Source of the DNA: an uncultured Pseudomonadota bacterium
GTDB taxonomy: Bacteria > Desulfobacterota > Syntrophorhabdia > Syntrophorhabdales > Syntrophorhabdaceae
Assembly (NCBI GenBank): GCA_937862865.1
Contig: CALMFJ010000001.1
Coordinates: 1 to 38,921 of the forward strand
Length of the DNA: 38,921 bases
Direction of reading: 5' to 3'
Shown here: positions 32,041 to 38,921 of the stretch, piece after piece
Layout of the letters: each line of letters begins with the position of its first letter
How positions within the stretch are numbered: position 1 is the stretch's first letter
Position numbers and translations under genes: made by a program
The notes under the pieces: generated by a model
What the model was told of the DNA's origin: nothing
What the model saw: only the letters and a program-made list of their open reading frames with translations
The model's database searches: none

Positions 32041-35000
32041 TCATACCGCCACGAGTTCCATCAAGATATTTCTTATAAAATTCATGAGTTCGCCTTCACG
32101 GAGGTTGGTGTTTATGATGATCTGGCCGCCGGGCAGGAGCTTGACGTTCCTGTCCGGGTCCGTAGCCATGCAAAGGAGCCGACGCATGTCCATAGGCGTG
32201 TTTTTCGTAACATGCAGGGCGATCCTGTTTTTTGCCTGTTCGACCTTGCGTATCTTGAGGCGCATGAGCAGCGACTTAAGGGCGATCACCTCAAGCAGGT
32301 TGAGAAGAGGGGGAGGCATCTGTCCGTACCGGTCTCTCAGCTCCGCCTTCAGGTCGCCAAGCTCGTCTTCATGCCTGACGCGCGCCAGGCGCTTGTACAT
32401 GAGAAGCTTCTGGGTGGCATCCTCGATGTAATCATCGGGGATAAATGCGTTGACCGGGATGTTGATCTCCGTTGCCGCGTCCTCTTCCGGTTCGGAGCCG
32501 CCGTCCGCATTTTTCAGTCTGTTGACCGTTTCTTCGAGCATGTCGCAGTAAAGCTCGAAACCGATCAGGTTTACATTACCCGATTGCTCTTTACCGACAA
32601 GGTTGCCCGCTCCCCGTATCTCAAGATCGTAATTGGCGATCTGGAACCCCGATCCGAGGTCGCTCAGTTCTTCCAGGATCTTGAGCCTCAGGTGTGCGTC
32701 ACGCGTGAGGGCCTCCTCGTCGGGGACAAGGAGGTACGCATACGCCTGCCGGGGGCTTCTGCCGACGCGTCCGCGCAACTGGTAAAGGTCGGCGAGGCCC
32801 ATCCTGTGGGCGTTGTTGATGAAGATAGTATTGACGTTGGATATGTCGAGGCCGGACTCGATTATGTTCGTGGAAAGCAGGATGTCGTACCTTTTTTCAA
32901 TAAAGTCGACCATGATCCTCTCAAGCTTCGGGCCGCTCATCTGTCCGTGTGCGACAGCAATACGGGCATCCGGGACAAGGCGCGCGAGATGGTCGTAGAT
33001 AATGCCGATGTTGTGAATGAAATTGTGAACGAAGAAGACCTGCCCGGACCTTTCCAGTTCATGGCGTATTCCGCGGACCACGACGTTATCATTGAACTTG
33101 ACAACGGTTGTGCGAACGGCCTGGCGGTCAAGCGGCGGAGTATCAATGACGCTTAAGTCCCTGATGCCTGACGTGGCCATGTAGAGTGTCCGCGGGATCG
33201 GGGTCGCGCTCATCGTCAGCACGTCGACCGTCTTGCGGAGAGTTTTGAGCCGCTCCTTGTGCCTGACACCGAACCGGTGCTCCTCGTCGATGATAACAAG
33301 GCCGAGGTCGCGGAACGAAACGTCCTTCTGAAGAAGCCTGTGGGTTCCCACAATAATGTCGATCTGCCCGTTGCCGAGCAGCCGGGCCGTTTCGGTCTGT
33401 TGCCCGGGTGTCCTGAAACGGGAAAGAACGCCGATCACGATGGGGTAATCGGAGAAGCGTTCGCTGAAGGTTTTGTAGTGCTGCTGCGCTAGGACGGTTG
33501 TCGGGACGAGCACGGCTACCTGTTTCCCGTCGAGCACGGCCTTGAACGCCGCCCGCAGGGCAACCTCGGTCTTTCCGAAACCGACATCGCCGCAAATGAG
33601 CCTGTCCATGGGCTTCGGGCACTTAAGGTCGGCGAGGACGTCATTTATAGCGTTGATCTGGCCGTCGGTCTCCTCATATTCGAACCGGGATTCCATCTCC
33701 CTGAAAAGCTCATCTTCGGGAGGGTAGCTGTGGCCCTGCGCCACCTGCCTCTCGGCGTATATCTCGAGAAGCTCGCCGGCTATGTCCTCAATCTGGCGCC
33801 GTACCCGTTTCTTTGTATTGACCCAGAGCCTCGACCCCAGCCGGTCGATCTTAGGCTTAAATTTTTCGCTGCCGATGAATTTCTGGACGAGCTGGAGGTC
33901 TTCGACAGGGACATACAGCTTGTCCCCCCCGAGGTATTCGATGAGGAGGAAATCCTTCGTGTAAGCGTTGACGGTCAGCGCGGTAATGCCCCGGTAGATG
34001 CCGATGCCGTGGTCCACATGGACGACCCGGTCGCCGGCATTCAGGTCCCTGAATGTGGCGAGGAACTCGTCCTGGCTATCCCATTTCTTCCGGATAACCC
34101 GTTTCTTGGGCCCGACTATATCATCTTCTGTCAGGACGATGATGTCTTCCGTCCGGAAACCGCGCCTGACGGGGCCTTCAATGATCCCCCACTCCCGGGT
34201 TTTCCCGGGGTAGCCGATCCTGGTCAGCACGGGAAGCACGAGCCCGTAGTTCTCGAAGATCTCCTGCAGCCGCCTCGATTGATGGGCAGTGTTTGCGAAC
34301 AGGTATACGAAGGGGTAATGAGACCATTCCTTCTGGAGCCTTTCCCTGAGAATATGAAAGATGTGGGTCTTCCGGGCACTGAAGAGCTGTCGCAGGTCGT
34401 CGTTGGAAACCGCCCGGACAGTTTTTTGGTCATGGCCCGTACCGGCTATGCCGGAAAAATCTATTTGTCCCGACCTGCCGAGAAATTCGCCCCAGCGCCG
34501 GAAAATCTCCGGGCCTTCCTCGGTGAGGGCCTCATGAATGCAGGATGTTCCGGGGTGCGCTACGATAATGTCCGGATCGAGGTAATCGATAATCGTCGCG
34601 GAACTGCCTGCCTCCTCGTGCTTCAGACTGCTTACGGCGATCTCGTTGATCTCCTTGTCTGACCTTTGCGTAGCAGCGTTGAAATAACGCAGAGAAAGTA
34701 TCTGGTCCCCGATAAATTCACATCTGACGGGTTTTTCCGACGCAGGGGGGAAAATGTCTATGATGCTTCCCCGCCTCGCGTATTGCCCCGCTTCGCGAAC
34801 GAGAGGGGCCAGTTCGAATCCCTTTGCCTCGAGGGCGTCATGTACGTCCTCAACGAAGATCACCTGGCCTACAGCGAGCTTTAGGGCGTCGCCGGACATT
34901 GACACGGGCGGGGGCAGAGGACGTGGAAGGCTGGCTGCAGGGAACAATCCGATGAAGCGCTCATCGGTTGTTATCCGGTAAAGGAAGCCGGTCCTTTTTA

Positions 35001-35229
35001 CCCGGTCCTCCTCCTCAAAGAAGCGGTCTTCGTCCGGGGGGAAGTATGCAACGTCCATGTTGCCGTAATATGATATCTCTTCACGCAACAATTCGGCTGA
35101 TCCCTCGTCTTCATAGAGCACGAGCACTCTTCTGCCGCAATGGGCTATGAGGAAAGATACGAAGGAGCCGCCCTTGCCGGTTATGTAAAGGCATTGGTTG
35201 GGAAGGAGGTCATGGGAGGATCTGTTCAC
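32041..35229 (-). CDS. mfd: Transcription-repair coupling factor Mfd
   Basis: ATP-dependent DNA translocase that removes stalled RNA polymerase and recruits nucleotide-excision repair. 1062 residues, somewhat shorter than the usual 1130-1180; the difference seems to be in the N-terminal UvrB-like module, which is still present ([11 protein letters not shown]). The RNA-polymerase-interaction domain ([17 protein letters not shown]) is followed by the helicase with Walker A near residue 550 ([14 protein letters not shown]), the DEEH box near 646 ([14 protein letters not shown]) and [20 protein letters not shown] and QLRGRVGRS follow, and the C-terminal TRCF domain ends the protein. The start is GTG 35229 with no obvious ribosome-binding site, 27 bp downstream of the lytic transglycosylase stop. 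Confidence 0.97.
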   Translation of the reverse strand: MNRSSHDLLPNQCLYITGKGGSFVSFLIAHCGRRVLVLYEDEGSAELLREEISYYGNMDVAYFPPDEDRFFEEEDRVKRTGFLYRITTDERFIGLFPAASLPRPLPPPVSMSGDALKLAVGQVIFVEDVHDALEAKGFELAPLVREAGQYARRGSIIDIFPPASEKPVRCEFIGDQILSLRYFNAATQRSDKEINEIAVSSLKHEEAGSSATIIDYLDPDIIVAHPGTSCIHEALTEEGPEIFRRWGEFLGRSGQIDFSGIAGTGHDQKTVRAVSNDDLRQLFSARKTHIFHILRERLQKEWSHYPFVYLFANTAHQSRRLQEIFENYGLVLPVLTRIGYPGKTREWGIIEGPVRRGFRTEDIIVLTEDDIVGPKKRVIRKKWDSQDEFLATFRDLNAGDRVVHVDHGIGIYRGITALTVNAYTKDFLLIEYLGGDKLYVPVEDLQLVQKFIGSEKFKPKIDRLGSRLWVNTKKRVRRQIEDIAGELLEIYAERQVAQGHSYPPEDELFREMESRFEYEETDGQINAINDVLADLKCPKPMDRLICGDVGFGKTEVALRAAFKAVLDGKQVAVLVPTTVLAQQHYKTFSERFSDYPIVIGVLSRFRTPGQQTETARLLGNGQIDIIVGTHRLLQKDVSFRDLGLVIIDEEHRFGVRHKERLKTLRKTVDVLTMSATPIPRTLYMATSGIRDLSVIDTPPLDRQAVRTTVVKFNDNVVVRGIRHELERSGQVFFVHNFIHNIGIIYDHLARLVPDARIAVAHGQMSGPKLERIMVDFIEKRYDILLSTNIIESGLDISNVNTIFINNAHRMGLADLYQLRGRVGRSPRQAYAYLLVPDEEALTRDAHLRLKILEELSDLGSGFQIANYDLEIRGAGNLVGKEQSGNVNLIGFELYCDMLEETVNRLKNADGGSEPEEDAATEINIPVNAFIPDDYIEDATQKLLMYKRLARVRHEDELGDLKAELRDRYGQMPPPLLNLLEVIALKSLLMRLKIRKVEQAKNRIALHVTKNTPMDMRRLLCMATDPDRNVKLLPGGQIIINTNLREGELMNFIRNILMELVAV

Positions 35230-35255
35230 GAAGGGTCAAACCACGGTAAATATCA

Positions 35256-35846
35256 TTAAGGATCGGGCAATATCACAATATTCCTGTGGTACTCCCGGAG
35301 AACCTGGCCGGGAAAACCGCGGGGCGAGCTCATCTTCCCGGGCGGCAGCCCCCGGGTCCTTTCAGGTCCCATATTATACGCACGGAGGGCCGTTGTGACG
35401 TCGTAGAAGCGATGCACCATGTCGGACAATACGCGGACCCCGATCTTTATGTTGGTGCCGGGGTCGTCTGCGGTTTCGTTGCCGTTCCATTGTATCCCCA
35501 TATCCTGTGCGACGAATTTCGCAAAGACAGGCCTTATCTGCAGAAGGCCGCGAGCGCCCCTCGGCGATACCGCGTCGTGCTGGAAGTTTGACTCCACCTT
35601 CATCAGGGCAAGGATAAGCCGGTAATCGATGCCGTATTCCTGCGAGGCGTCATATACTGTGCTGGATATGGCATTCAAATGCTTCGCCTCGATCTCCTCA
35701 TTCCCGTTCCTGACATGGTCGGCTATATGGTGCCTGATGTTCTGCTGTTTCTGGAAACCGGAGTATACGGCCATCACAGGGATAACGAAGCAGAGAAAAG
35801 CCATTGCGAGGAATGATGCAAACCGCGCTTTATGCCACGTGTTCAT
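35256..35846 (-). CDS. Membrane-anchored or exported lytic transglycosylase (SLT family)
   Basis: About 196 residues. An N-terminal hydrophobic segment (FASFLAMAFLCFVIPVMAVY) is a signal or anchor. The SLT domain follows: LILALMKVESNFQHDAVSPRG with the catalytic Glu, GLLQIRP, and ALRAYNMGPERTRG. It cleaves peptidoglycan glycan strands. The frame extends to a TTG at 35882, but ATG 35846 (MNTWHKARF) gives a normal signal sequence. It is upstream of mfd and downstream of the partner-switching genes on the same strand. It is a second, more standard transglycosylase than the one at 18382. Confidence 0.9.
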   Translation of the reverse strand: MNTWHKARFASFLAMAFLCFVIPVMAVYSGFQKQQNIRHHIADHVRNGNEEIEAKHLNAISSTVYDASQEYGIDYRLILALMKVESNFQHDAVSPRGARGLLQIRPVFAKFVAQDMGIQWNGNETADDPGTNIKIGVRVLSDMVHRFYDVTTALRAYNMGPERTRGLPPGKMSSPRGFPGQVLREYHRNIVILPDP

Positions 35847-35913
35847 GACTATGTCATACAACAGATGTTCGAACCATGTCAAACGGGGTATGGCAGACTA
35901 TCGCCTGTTGTTA

Positions 35914-36351
35914 TTAACTTTTATAAAACGTTTTCCGCATCGTCAGCGTGTTGACGTTGCCCGTTGTTTCATAGGTGACCTCATCCATCACGGAGTGGAT
36001 TATGTAGAGGCCCATTCCGCGGTGCGGGACGGACTTGATATCGTCCGGATCGAAATCAGGCCTTTTGGGGGTATAGAGATCCATCTTTTTCCCTGTATCA
36101 CTTATCTTGACGATGACCACACCCGGCCCGTACGAGATGACGACGTTCACGGCGTGCCCTTCCTCGTTCGAGTATGCATGCTGGACCGCATTGTTGATTG
36201 CTTCCATAACGCACAGCTCGAGATAGTATGTGTCGATGTCGCTCAATGCAAGGTGTTCGCTCAACCCCCTGATCGCCCGAGAGGCGGCAGAGATGTTATG
36301 GAACTTGCTGTCAATAAGGAGATTTATTGTTTTCGGGGAATCTTCAGGCAT
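35914..36351 (-). CDS. RsbW/SpoIIAB-like anti-sigma factor kinase
   Basis: 145-residue GHKL-type ATPase/serine kinase. The N-box is ELCVMEAINNAVQHAY (Glu and Asn for Mg-ATP), then SDTGKKMD and the G2 box RGMGLYIIHSVMDEV. It would phosphorylate the STAS protein encoded just before it and sequester a sigma factor or another output protein. ATG 36351 lies inside the end of the STAS gene (8-bp overlap), so the two are translationally coupled. No sigma-factor gene is adjacent, so its target is unknown. Confidence 0.92.
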   Translation of the reverse strand: MPEDSPKTINLLIDSKFHNISAASRAIRGLSEHLALSDIDTYYLELCVMEAINNAVQHAYSNEEGHAVNVVISYGPGVVIVKISDTGKKMDLYTPKRPDFDPDDIKSVPHRGMGLYIIHSVMDEVTYETTGNVNTLTMRKTFYKS

Positions 36352-36691
36352 ACTTTTCGTTGAGTGCCTGCACCGCGTCAGATTGCTGCGGGAAAATGCT
36401 GAATACGCGGTTCATCCTTGTAAGGTCAAAAAGCTTCATGACTGTTTTCTGTATACAGCACAGGGCCAGATCGCCCTCACCACCGATGGTTTTGAGTGAG
36501 GAGACCAATACCCCGAGGCCGCTGGAATCGACAAAATCAACATGGGAAAGGTCAAGCACGATCAGCTTGCTGCCCTCGTTTATCCAGTCAACCATCCTTC
36601 CTTTAAATTCCGTCGAAACAGCCGCATCGATCCTGCTGTCGCGAGGAACGACGACCAGCACACTGCCTATCTTCTTTTCTTCAATCTCCAT
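36344..36691 (-). CDS. STAS-domain anti-anti-sigma factor
   Basis: 115-residue single STAS domain. The regulatory serine is in VDFVDSSGLGVLV, probably Ser57 (the second Ser), by analogy with SpoIIAA. It is phosphorylated by the RsbW-like kinase and dephosphorylated by the PP2C phosphatase encoded upstream. ATG 36691 overlaps the phosphatase gene by 11 bp and is preceded by a GGGGGAG. Confidence 0.93.
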   Translation of the reverse strand: MEIEEKKIGSVLVVVPRDSRIDAAVSTEFKGRMVDWINEGSKLIVLDLSHVDFVDSSGLGVLVSSLKTIGGEGDLALCCIQKTVMKLFDLTRMNRVFSIFPQQSDAVQALNEKYA

Positions 36692-37913
36692 CAGTTATCT
36701 CCCCCGGTATGTGCGGAATGTGTGCCGTGCCTCTTGTGCCGTATTCGATGACCGCGATCGATATATCGTCCGGGAAGGGCAGGCCGCGGCAGAAATCGGT
36801 GATAGAATGGACAAGCCCGTCCAGGAGCTCATGTACCGTCTTACGGCCTGCGGACCGCAAGGCCGAATACAGGCGCTCCTCCCCGTAGAGGTCCCCCTCG
36901 GGGTTCCGGCAATCAAGGACACCGTCTGTAAACAATACGACGCGGTCTGAGGCCTTCAATGATACCTCGCCCTCCTCGAACGGAACGGGCCCGCCAAGGC
37001 CGATTATCGTACCTCCCTTATCGAGCAGTTCGATCCCCCCGCCCTTACGGATGAGAACGGGCATCGGGTGCGCCGCGTTGCTGTATGTGAGTACGCCCGT
37101 GACGGTGTTCATGATGAGGTACACTATCGTAAAATACCTGCCGAAGCGCTCGATCGGGTATTCCCGGTCAAGCGCTTCCATGAGCGCCCCGGGTGATATT
37201 ATCCGGTACCCCGGCGTTTCATACGTGCGCTCTTTTGTCAGGCCGTTCCCGTCAGGCTTCAATGTCTGGGAAACGGAGACCGTGATGAGAGCAGCCGGGA
37301 CCCCGTGCCCGGCGACATCGATCATGTATATGCCGACGTGGTCCTCGTCAAGGCGGATGATATTGAAGATGTCTCCGCCGATCAGGTAGCTGGGCATGAA
37401 CCTCCAGCCGAACGTGAGGTTCTGGAAATCCGGCACATGGTGGGGCAAAAGGCTCTGCTGTATCCCGGAGGCCGCGTTCAGATCGTCGTCGAGGGCCTTT
37501 TGTTTCTCCGTCAACACCCTGTTGGCATCTTTCAACTCACGGGTCAGCTTGCGGATCTTGAGCTGGCTGTCGATGCGGGCGAGCACTTCGGCTTTATCGA
37601 AGGGTTTTGTAATGTAATCGTTGCCTCCGCACTCCAGGCCCCGGACCTTGTCCGTTGAATCCGACTTGCCGGAAAGAAAAACGATAGACGTATCGTTGTC
37701 TGCATCGCGAATGGCCTTGCACACCGCAAAGCCGTCAATATCGGGCATGACTATATCAAGGAGAACGAGGTCAGGCTTGAAACTTTCCTTTTGTGCCAGG
37801 CCTTCCCTCCCATTCGCGGCCTCTTCGACCTCGAAGCGGGACGCCGGCAGCATCCGTTTAAGAAGAATACGGACATCGGGGCTATCGTCAACGATCAGGA
37901 TCCTGTCTTTCAT
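36681..37913 (-). CDS. Receiver-PP2C (RsbU/SpoIIE-type) serine phosphatase
   Basis: 410-residue response regulator whose output is a PP2C-type phosphatase. The receiver (1-120) has Asp9-Asp10, the phospho-acceptor Asp53 (LLDIVMPDIDG) and Lys103 (TKPF). A coiled coil (120-150) leads to the PPM domain with QSLLPH, GGDIFN (Asp181), MIDVAGHGVPAALI (Asp199), FTDGVLDCRN and PDDISIAVI. It should dephosphorylate the STAS protein when phosphorylated by a histidine kinase, releasing the RsbW-controlled output. It heads a three-gene operon with overlapping ends. The ATG 37913 lies only about 3 bases after the predicted transcription start. Confidence 0.95.
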   Translation of the reverse strand: MKDRILIVDDSPDVRILLKRMLPASRFEVEEAANGREGLAQKESFKPDLVLLDIVMPDIDGFAVCKAIRDADNDTSIVFLSGKSDSTDKVRGLECGGNDYITKPFDKAEVLARIDSQLKIRKLTRELKDANRVLTEKQKALDDDLNAASGIQQSLLPHHVPDFQNLTFGWRFMPSYLIGGDIFNIIRLDEDHVGIYMIDVAGHGVPAALITVSVSQTLKPDGNGLTKERTYETPGYRIISPGALMEALDREYPIERFGRYFTIVYLIMNTVTGVLTYSNAAHPMPVLIRKGGGIELLDKGGTIIGLGGPVPFEEGEVSLKASDRVVLFTDGVLDCRNPEGDLYGEERLYSALRSAGRKTVHELLDGLVHSITDFCRGLPFPDDISIAVIEYGTRGTAHIPHIPGEITDGD

Positions 37914-37922
37914 TTACCCGTA

Positions 37923-37952
37923 ATCATACAGCCGATGGCGTGAATATTCCAA
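37923..37952 (-). promoter_or_regulatory. Candidate promoter of the partner-switching operon
   Basis: On the minus strand TTGGAA (37947-37952), 18 bp and TATGAT (37923-37928). The predicted start is at about 37916 and the ATG is at 37913 without a useful ribosome-binding site in between, so the message may be nearly leaderless. Confidence 0.4.
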
Positions 37953-37997
37953 GTTTTTTTCGCCGTATGACCTGACGATCATGGCCCTTTTTCCATT

Positions 37998-38852
37998 GTG
38001 CGGTTGTTGGTGAACGTGTATGATAGTTTCGTGGAGACAGGGGCTTATCAGGAACGGAGGAAGGAAAAAAGGCTTGATATACGTTCTATCAACATGCCCT
38101 TTCTCGGCAGCAGGGACGTCGACCATTCCAGTTTTCAATACGTCATTCTCGATCTGAGCAAGAGCGGCATCGGGTTCGCGATCCCGAAATGGGTGGTCAA
38201 CAGGGAGGGCCTGCGGACAGGCGACACGATAAACTTCAATCTGCCGGTCTTTGTCCAGGGTTCATTCTACAAACAGGGCGACCTTCTGTGGACGAGATGG
38301 GACAGGGATATGGAGGCGCAGGTTTGCGGTGCGTCGCTTGTCCGGGCTAAGGCCCCGCTGTACCCGATCTACATCTCGCTCGATGCTGATGCGGTGTCGG
38401 TCAGCCTCGAGGATTTTACCGTCAGGGAAGACGCCCTTGTGCACCGTGTCCTGAAAGATACCGCTTTCCTGAAAAAGGGGGTCGAGATATACGTCAGCCA
38501 TCTTGTGCCCTTCTTTGCGCGGATCGCCAAGTACCCGCCGGAAAAGTACCCTCAGCTGAGAGGCTTCCTGTTTTCGGACATCAGGGAACGGGTCAGGGAG
38601 CATTTTAAAAAGCTCGAGGACCTCTACAGGACGATCAATGCCGAAAACCCCGCCCCGGCTGATATTGCAAAATATATCGACCTTGAGGAATTACGGACGA
38701 CCATCGATTCGGAGATATCCGTTGACGTTTTCATGGCGGTCTTTTCAGATGAGAACATCATGCCGTACCTCAAAGCAATAAAGGACCTCGAACAAAAGTT
38801 GTTTTACAACTACAACATCATAGTGCTGCTGTATCTTCATTCGCTGGAATGA
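37998..38852 (+). CDS. PilZ-domain protein with an unrecognised helical C-terminal half
   Basis: Protein of up to 284 residues. The N-terminal third has the c-di-GMP-binding signature of PilZ domains: RxxxR (Arg21 and Arg25 in RRKEKR) and, about 27 residues later, DLSKSGIG (Asp52, Ser54, Gly57). A beta-rich part ends near residue 125. The rest (about 140-284) is helical, charged and unknown to me. It is divergent from the partner-switching operon. No ATG is available at the beginning; GTG 37998, TTG 38004, TTG 38007 and GTG 38010, 38016 and 38031 are all possible and none has a clear ribosome-binding site, so the N-terminus is uncertain. It probably senses c-di-GMP and contacts a partner through the C-terminal half (inference). 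Confidence 0.8.
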   Translation: MRLLVNVYDSFVETGAYQERRKEKRLDIRSINMPFLGSRDVDHSSFQYVILDLSKSGIGFAIPKWVVNREGLRTGDTINFNLPVFVQGSFYKQGDLLWTRWDRDMEAQVCGASLVRAKAPLYPIYISLDADAVSVSLEDFTVREDALVHRVLKDTAFLKKGVEIYVSHLVPFFARIAKYPPEKYPQLRGFLFSDIRERVREHFKKLEDLYRTINAENPAPADIAKYIDLEELRTTIDSEISVDVFMAVFSDENIMPYLKAIKDLEQKLFYNYNIIVLLYLHSLE

Positions 38853-38871
38853 GGATTTGAAACTCCTTCCG

Positions 38872-38913
38872 CGTTCTGCGGTAAAGACCGTTCTACGTTC
38901 TGCGTTCTGCGTT
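38872..38913 (+). repeat. Heptamer tandem repeat CGTTCTR, third site, cut by window edge
   Basis: CGTTCTG (38872), a 10-bp interruption, then CGTTCTA (38889), CGTTCTG (38896), CGTTCTG (38903) and CGTT (38910). It lies 20 bp after the PilZ gene stop. By analogy with the two complete elements, an inverted arm may lie about 100 bp beyond the right edge. Confidence 0.8.
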
Positions 38914-38921
38914 GTTTCATT

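Noticed and set aside
31606-33156. Plus-strand frame of 516 codons across the ppiC-mfd junction
   Set aside because: It runs antisense to conserved parts of both genes and through the promoter gap; the translation resembles no family.

Overview
The window looks like a chromosomal segment of an anaerobic, Gram-negative member of the former Deltaproteobacteria (Desulfobacterota), possibly a Syntrophorhabdus-like or Syntrophobacterales-like lineage. This is inferred from gene content, not from a search. Supporting points are a ferredoxin-dependent 2-oxoacid oxidoreductase next to a flavin/rubredoxin protein, SurA/PpiC-type periplasmic chaperones, lipoproteins, lytic transglycosylases, and many PAS, receiver and partner-switching regulators. 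Most of the window is ordinary coding sequence. No phage, complete insertion sequence, CRISPR array, rRNA or tRNA was seen.

Layout. 1-236: end of a rhodanese-domain protein. 240-2030 (-): ClC-type chloride channel/antiporter with CBS domains. 2136-6712 (+): membrane hybrid histidine kinase overlapping a PAS-PAS-LuxR regulator. 6860-13135 (+): chemosensory-like cluster with a soluble protein carrying two degenerate receptor-type hairpins, a CheY-type receiver, CheR, CheB and a membrane class III adenylate cyclase; no CheA or CheW is in the window. 13262-16215 (+): half-size TauE/SafE protein and glycogen phosphorylase. 16305-18200 (+): a compact operon of a tiny YgiB-like lipoprotein, a YgiC-like ATP-grasp ligase and an unknown membrane protein, preceded by a promoter overlapped by a perfect inverted repeat. 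18382-22491: envelope or secreted proteins (lytic transglycosylase, WG-repeat protein, DUF2330-like protein). 22529-24637 (-): RNase R. 24751-28943 (+): korA-korB, flavin reductase-rubredoxin fusion, purC, then a strong terminator. 29012-35846 (-): pdxA, two peptidyl-prolyl isomerases, mfd and a lytic transglycosylase. 35914-37913 (-): RsbW-like, STAS and receiver-PP2C partner-switching module. 37998-38852 (+): PilZ-domain protein.

How the genes work together. About half of the window is signal transduction: phosphorelay (2136-6712), chemotaxis-like methylation and cAMP synthesis (6860-13135), partner switching (35914-37913) and probable c-di-GMP sensing (37998-38852). The kor-rubredoxin group serves low-potential electron metabolism. 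The PpiC/SurA pair, the lytic transglycosylases and the YgiB/YgiC unit serve the envelope.

The most unusual signals are three. First, a chemosensory-like cluster without a visible CheA, whose receptor-like protein looks internally duplicated. Second, the miniature YgiB/YgiC system under a palindromic operator. Third, several unrelated families of intergenic tandem repeats that all have a 7-bp unit. Two of these come as inverted pairs around about 100-125 bp, and one extends the pdxA reading frame.
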